A DNA stretch of 64,000 bases from assembly GCA_963816155.1 (NCBI GenBank), contig CAWFJE010000002.1, positions 434,001-498,000 on the forward strand. Reading direction: 5' to 3'. Positions 60,593 to 64,000 of this stretch are shown here, in pieces. The stretch comes from JAXGXJ01 sp963816155 (GTDB lineage: Bacteria > Actinomycetota > Thermoleophilia > RBG-16-64-13). The notes beneath the pieces were generated by a model. That model searched no databases. It saw only the letters and a program-made list of their open reading frames with translations, and was not told the origin of the DNA. Position numbers and translations under genes: made by a program. How positions within the stretch are numbered: the first letter of the stretch is position 1; every line of letters starts with the position of its first letter.

Positions 60593-61678
60593 TCACGACT
60601 GCCTCCGGGGACGCAGCCGGCTCACCGCTCGTCGCCCCAACCCTGAGCCTCCCTCGCGCCGGCCGGCGAGAACCTGCGCCACAGCCAGAAAGAACAGGAC
60701 CAGCGCGATGAGGATCAGGATGAAGTCGTAGTCGAGCGAAGCCCGGCGGGCGGCTTCGTGTCCCCCGATCTCGAGAACGGCATAGAAAGCGGCAAGCGGC
60801 ACCATGGCCAACGGACTCAGCCGAGCGAGAAAGACGAGCGCGAACAGCGCCAGGCCGAAGCCCGGGTTCCAGTCGGCACGCATGTACCCCCACACACCCA
60901 GGATCTCCACCGCGGCGGCCAGACCGATGAGGGCTCCGCTGGCGAAGAAGGTCCCCAGGATGATGCGTTTCACGTGGAGACCCGCATGTACGGCCGCACG
61001 GGGATTGGCACCCAGCACGGTCAGGCGCAGACCCGCGGCGTTATGATCGAGGATGTACCAGCCCACGAGGACCGCGGCGACTCCCAGCAGGATGCCCACG
61101 TGGATGGTCGTGCCCCCGAACCGGGGCAGCAGCTCGCTGAGCGGCACCGATCCGGTCTGAGGCACGGTGGTCTCGGCGCTGCGCCATGGTCCCTTGATGA
61201 GAAGGTTGGCCAGGTTGATAGCTATGAAACTCATCATGAGCGTGGTGATGATCTCGTTGACCCCGTACCAGGCCTTGAGGAAGGCGGGGAGAAGAGTCCA
61301 GAGCCCCCCGACCACCAGACCGATGAGACCCAGCACGATCAAGCCGGCCGGCCGAGACATGGATCCCATCACAGCGGGAGCCGCTCCGGCCACGAAGGCG
61401 GCCGCCAACACGAACTGCCCGTCGCCGCCGATGTTCCACAGCCCCGCCCGGAAGGCGACGATATAGCCCATGCCGATGAGTAGAAGGGGAGCGAGACGGG
61501 TGATCATGCCCTGCCACCCGCTGGAACTCACCAGGCCGGCGCGGAAGAGGTCGGCGTAGAACGACAGCGGGTCGCGCCCCAATACGAGGAGGATGATCGC
61601 CCCCACCACGAGTGCCGCGGCCACCGGCACGACCGTCCAGCCCAGACGATTCCAGAAGCCCCCCGGCTGCCCGTTCAC
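60593..61678 (-). CDS. BMP-type (nucleoside-like) ABC transporter permease 1
   Basis: A 361-residue membrane protein with many hydrophobic segments; YIVAFRAGLWNIGGDGQFVLAAAF and YGVNEIITTLMMSFIAINLANLLIKGPW are typical of the larger permease of PnrA/YufP-type transporters. GTG at 61678 overlaps the ATPase stop by 4 bp. The Arg-rich C terminus is cytoplasmic. Confidence 0.92.
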   Translation of the reverse strand: MNGQPGGFWNRLGWTVVPVAAALVVGAIILLVLGRDPLSFYADLFRAGLVSSSGWQGMITRLAPLLLIGMGYIVAFRAGLWNIGGDGQFVLAAAFVAGAAPAVMGSMSRPAGLIVLGLIGLVVGGLWTLLPAFLKAWYGVNEIITTLMMSFIAINLANLLIKGPWRSAETTVPQTGSVPLSELLPRFGGTTIHVGILLGVAAVLVGWYILDHNAAGLRLTVLGANPRAAVHAGLHVKRIILGTFFASGALIGLAAAVEILGVWGYMRADWNPGFGLALFALVFLARLSPLAMVPLAAFYAVLEIGGHEAARRASLDYDFILILIALVLFFLAVAQVLAGRREGGSGLGRRAVSRLRPRRQS

Positions 61679-63273
61679 GACTCCGCCCCCTCGGCGCCGA
61701 GACCGAGCATCAGTTCGCCCGCCTTCTCCGCCACACCGACGCCCCGATTCTCCAGGATGCCCGTCACCCGCCCCCTATACATGACGGCTATGCGATCACA
61801 GAGTTCGACCAGCTCTTCGAGGTCACTGGAGATGAGCACCGCCGCCACTCCCTGCTCCTCGGCCATCTGCCGGATGCGCTCGCGAAGCGACAGGGCGGTC
61901 TTGGCGTCCAGTCCCTGCGTGGGTCTGTTGAACACCACGAGGCGGGGCGCGAACGACAGTTCGCGCCCGAGCACCACCTTCTGTATGTTCCCTCCGGACA
62001 GGGTGCCGCTGGCGGTGTCCGGTGTCGGCGCAACGATGTCGAAATCGCGCATGATGGCTTCGCTCGCCCCCCGTACCTCCTGCCGGTCCGTCCGTCCCGC
62101 CCGAGTCCAGAAGGGCGCCTCTCCGATCTTCTTGAGGAGCAGGTTCAGGGACACGGGCAAGGAGGCGACCGTCCCCTCGCCGAGCCGATCGTCGGTCACG
62201 AAACGCAGTCCCGCCTCCTGACGGTCACGGACACCCCGATCCGTGATGTCCTCGCCCTCGAACACCAGCCGCCCATGGGAGATGGGGCGCTGCCCGGCCA
62301 AGGCTTCGGCCAGTTCCCTCTGGCCATTACCTTCCACGCCGGCGATGCCGAAGATCTCCCCTTTGCGCACCGAGAGGGTGACGTCCCGCGCTCCGCATTC
62401 CTCGCGACCCGGCTTCGTGGAGATGCCTTCCGCCTGCAGGATAGGCTCCGGAGAGAGCACCCGGGGGGCACGGCCGCGCTCGCCCGGACCAGTGACCTCG
62501 GCTATCTCGCTCAGCATCGTCGCTTCCTCGCCGAACATCAGGCGTACGATACGCTCGCGCGCCTCGGCGCGACTCAACACCCCCAGTTCCTCGGGACCGA
62601 GGCTCCCCGCCACCCGTCCACGGCGTAGCACGGTCACCCGATCGGCTACATCCACAGCTTCGGGCAGCTTGTGGGTGATGAACACGACGGCCAGGCCCTG
62701 GTCGCGAAGAGCCCGCAGCACCTCCTGCAAGTCAGAGATCTCCGAGGGGGCCAGCATGGCGGTGGGTTCGTCCAGGATCAGCACCCGTACCCCCGATGAG
62801 AGCACCTTGATGATCTCCACCTGCTGCTGTCGCCCCAATGGGAGCCTTCCGGTGATCACACCCGAATCGATGTCCGCCCCCAGCCGCTCGGCCCAACGCA
62901 GGTAGTCGGCAGCCGCCTTCTTCCGATCCAGCCTGAAAGCACCCGGAGTGCCCAGCATGAAGTTGTCCAGGACCGTGAACCGTGACACAAGGGAGTTGTG
63001 CTGATGCACCATGCCGATGCCCAAAGCGCGTGCCCGCGCGGGTCCGTGGATGTCGACCGGCACGCCGTCTACCAGGATGGAGCCAGAATCCGGCTGCAGG
63101 ATCCCGGCCACGATATGCATGAGCGTGGACTTGCCCGCCCCGTTCTCGCCCAGAAGAGCGTGGACCTTCCCTCCCCGCAGGTCGAGATCCACGGCGTCGT
63201 TGGCCACCACGCCCGGGAACGCCTTGGTGATGGCCCGGAGCTCAACGGTCACCGCGTCCATCAGGCCGGCCAC
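61675..63273 (-). CDS. BMP-type (nucleoside-like) ABC transporter ATP-binding protein (two ABC domains)
   Basis: A 532-residue double ATPase. Domain 1 (~8-260): Walker A GENGAGKSTLMH, LPLGRQQQVEI, Walker B VLILDEPTAML, ITHKLPEAVDVADRVTVLR. Domain 2 (~285-525): degenerate Walker A GVEGNGQRELAEAL, intact LSGGNIQKVVLGREL, and Walker B RLVVFNRPTQGLD with the catalytic Glu position changed, as is usual for the second domain of this family. Energises nucleoside or related uptake. Confidence 0.93.
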   Translation of the reverse strand: MAGLMDAVTVELRAITKAFPGVVANDAVDLDLRGGKVHALLGENGAGKSTLMHIVAGILQPDSGSILVDGVPVDIHGPARARALGIGMVHQHNSLVSRFTVLDNFMLGTPGAFRLDRKKAAADYLRWAERLGADIDSGVITGRLPLGRQQQVEIIKVLSSGVRVLILDEPTAMLAPSEISDLQEVLRALRDQGLAVVFITHKLPEAVDVADRVTVLRRGRVAGSLGPEELGVLSRAEARERIVRLMFGEEATMLSEIAEVTGPGERGRAPRVLSPEPILQAEGISTKPGREECGARDVTLSVRKGEIFGIAGVEGNGQRELAEALAGQRPISHGRLVFEGEDITDRGVRDRQEAGLRFVTDDRLGEGTVASLPVSLNLLLKKIGEAPFWTRAGRTDRQEVRGASEAIMRDFDIVAPTPDTASGTLSGGNIQKVVLGRELSFAPRLVVFNRPTQGLDAKTALSLRERIRQMAEEQGVAAVLISSDLEELVELCDRIAVMYRGRVTGILENRGVGVAEKAGELMLGLGAEGAES

Positions 63274-63276
63274 AAT

Positions 63277-64000
63277 CTACCGGAGCAGGGCTTCGAGTTC
63301 GCTTTGACTGACGATCACAGGCACTTCGATGGTCCCTGCCTGGATGTCGGCCTGGGCCTTGTCGACCGCCGCCCAGACATCCGCTGGGATGTCATCGCTG
63401 GGGAGCAGCCGGACACCGCCCTCCTCCAGTCCAAGATAGAGAACCTCATCGCCGTAGGTACCCGCTTCCATCTGGTCCAGGGCCCGACGAAAAACGGGCA
63501 CGTAGTCCCAGACCACGGAGGTGAGAAGGATGTTCTTGTCGTCGAGGGACGACTTGTCCCCTATCACGTCGATGAACCACACCTTCTCGGCACCCGCGGG
63601 GGGATCGGCGTTCTCGACGGCCTGGATCATGCCGAAGGTTGAGCCATCGCCCATGCCGAAGATGATGTCCGCTCCCGCGGCGATGACGCTGTCCGTGACC
63701 CGCTTGCCCGCCGGCGCGTCCGCGTAGGCCGCCTGTCCCGATTGGGCCAGCTTGATGTCGATGTCGGGCCGCGCAGCCTGGGCGCCGGTGATGAAGCCTC
63801 CGGCCATCTTGTTCCAGTTCTCGTCGTCGGCCGAGACCACTATCCCGATGGTGCCGGTCTTGGTCATGAGAGCTGCCACCATACCCGCCAGGTAGGCGCC
63901 ATCCTGAGCGTTGGTCTCGAAGTCGCTGGATAGGCCGGAGAGCAGCCCGTTCTCGAACCCGCCGATGACCACGGTCTTGGTGCCCGTCTCCTCGGCCAAC
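63277..64000 (-). CDS. BMP/PnrA-family ABC transporter substrate-binding protein, C-terminal part; cut by window edge
   Basis: About 241 C-terminal residues: VVIGGFENG, TNAQDGAYLAGMVAALMTKTGTIGIVVSADD, GADIIFGMGDGSTFG and KVWFIDVIGDKSSLDDKNILLTSVVWDY. This is the Bmp (basic membrane protein/PnrA) binding fold, whose studied members bind purine nucleosides. The signal peptide and N terminus lie beyond 64000. First of the transporter operon seen here. Confidence 0.9.
   Translation of the reverse strand, partial: LAEETGTKTVVIGGFENGLLSGLSSDFETNAQDGAYLAGMVAALMTKTGTIGIVVSADDENWNKMAGGFITGAQAARPDIDIKLAQSGQAAYADAPAGKRVTDSVIAAGADIIFGMGDGSTFGMIQAVENADPPAGAEKVWFIDVIGDKSSLDDKNILLTSVVWDYVPVFRRALDQMEAGTYGDEVLYLGLEEGGVRLLPSDDIPADVWAAVDKAQADIQAGTIEVPVIVSQSELEALLR

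Noticed and set aside
1..64000. tRNA/rRNA genes, CRISPR arrays, insertion sequences, prophage
   Set aside because: No cloverleaf-like or rRNA sequence, no regularly spaced repeats, no transposase or integrase frame and no phage structural gene was recognised on either strand; a tRNA scan was not possible.

Overview
The window looks like a chromosomal segment of an anaerobic, high-GC bacterium, most probably an actinobacterium (Actinomycetota). The two solute-binding lipoproteins carry Thr/Glu/Ala-rich linkers right after the lipobox, which is common in that phylum. GTG starts are frequent. The gene content is that of an anaerobe: a ferredoxin-dependent 2-oxoacid oxidoreductase, an Hdr-Flx electron-bifurcation type cluster, transhydroxylase-type molybdenum enzymes, ETF with ETF-quinone oxidoreductase, and Fe-S ene-reductases. 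The lineage is inferred; there is no rRNA or marker gene here to settle it.

Layout. (1) 1-3.7 kb, minus strand: acetate kinase, an MBL-fold hydrolase, DNA-3-methyladenine glycosylase I and the N-terminal part of phosphoketolase, an acetyl-phosphate/acetate module. (2) 3.8-11.7 kb: RidA-like protein and a fused ADP-forming acyl-CoA synthetase (plus); a VorB-type 2-oxoacid:ferredoxin oxidoreductase operon (delta-alpha-beta-gamma) followed by a tandem ACT protein and an EthD-like protein (minus); an MFS transporter (plus). (3) 11.8-23.6 kb, minus: an acyl-CoA dehydrogenase followed by a transhydroxylase-type molybdoenzyme array with large and small subunits L1-S1-L2-S2, then a PIN toxin-antitoxin pair, then an orphan large subunit L3. 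L1/S1 closely match pyrogallol-phloroglucinol transhydroxylase; L2 and L3 are divergent paralogues. (4) 23.9-29 kb: divergent LysR regulator and etfB-etfA-ETF-QO-AhpD/CMD-like genes. (5) 29-37 kb: IclR regulator divergent from a Tat-type binding lipoprotein, then cupin, old-yellow-enzyme (OYE) type reductase, a small TIGR04076-like protein and a second OYE-type reductase lacking the usual substrate-binding histidines. (6) 37-45 kb, minus: a branched-chain-amino-acid-type ABC transporter operon that also encodes an AMP-forming acyl-CoA ligase. (7) 45-50 kb: a decayed zone with a frameshifted alcohol dehydrogenase, a DUF3795 protein, an intact alcohol dehydrogenase, an NAD(P)-binding protein, an intact livG with a truncated livF, and a duplicated flxA fragment beside a hicBA toxin-antitoxin pair. 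(8) 50.6-58.1 kb, minus: hdrCBA-flxDCBA. (9) 58.2-64 kb, minus: a BMP/PnrA-type (nucleoside-like) ABC transporter followed by a class V aminotransferase.

A plausible joint role (inference): aromatic or other cyclic/unsaturated acids are imported by the liv-type transporter and activated by the embedded CoA ligase. Phenolic rings are rearranged by the Mo transhydroxylases and double bonds reduced by the OYE-type enzymes. Acyl-CoA dehydrogenase electrons go through ETF/ETF-QO to quinone. Hdr-Flx and the 2-oxoacid oxidoreductase link NADH, ferredoxin and thiol/disulfide pools, and ADP-forming acyl-CoA synthetase and acetate kinase recover ATP.
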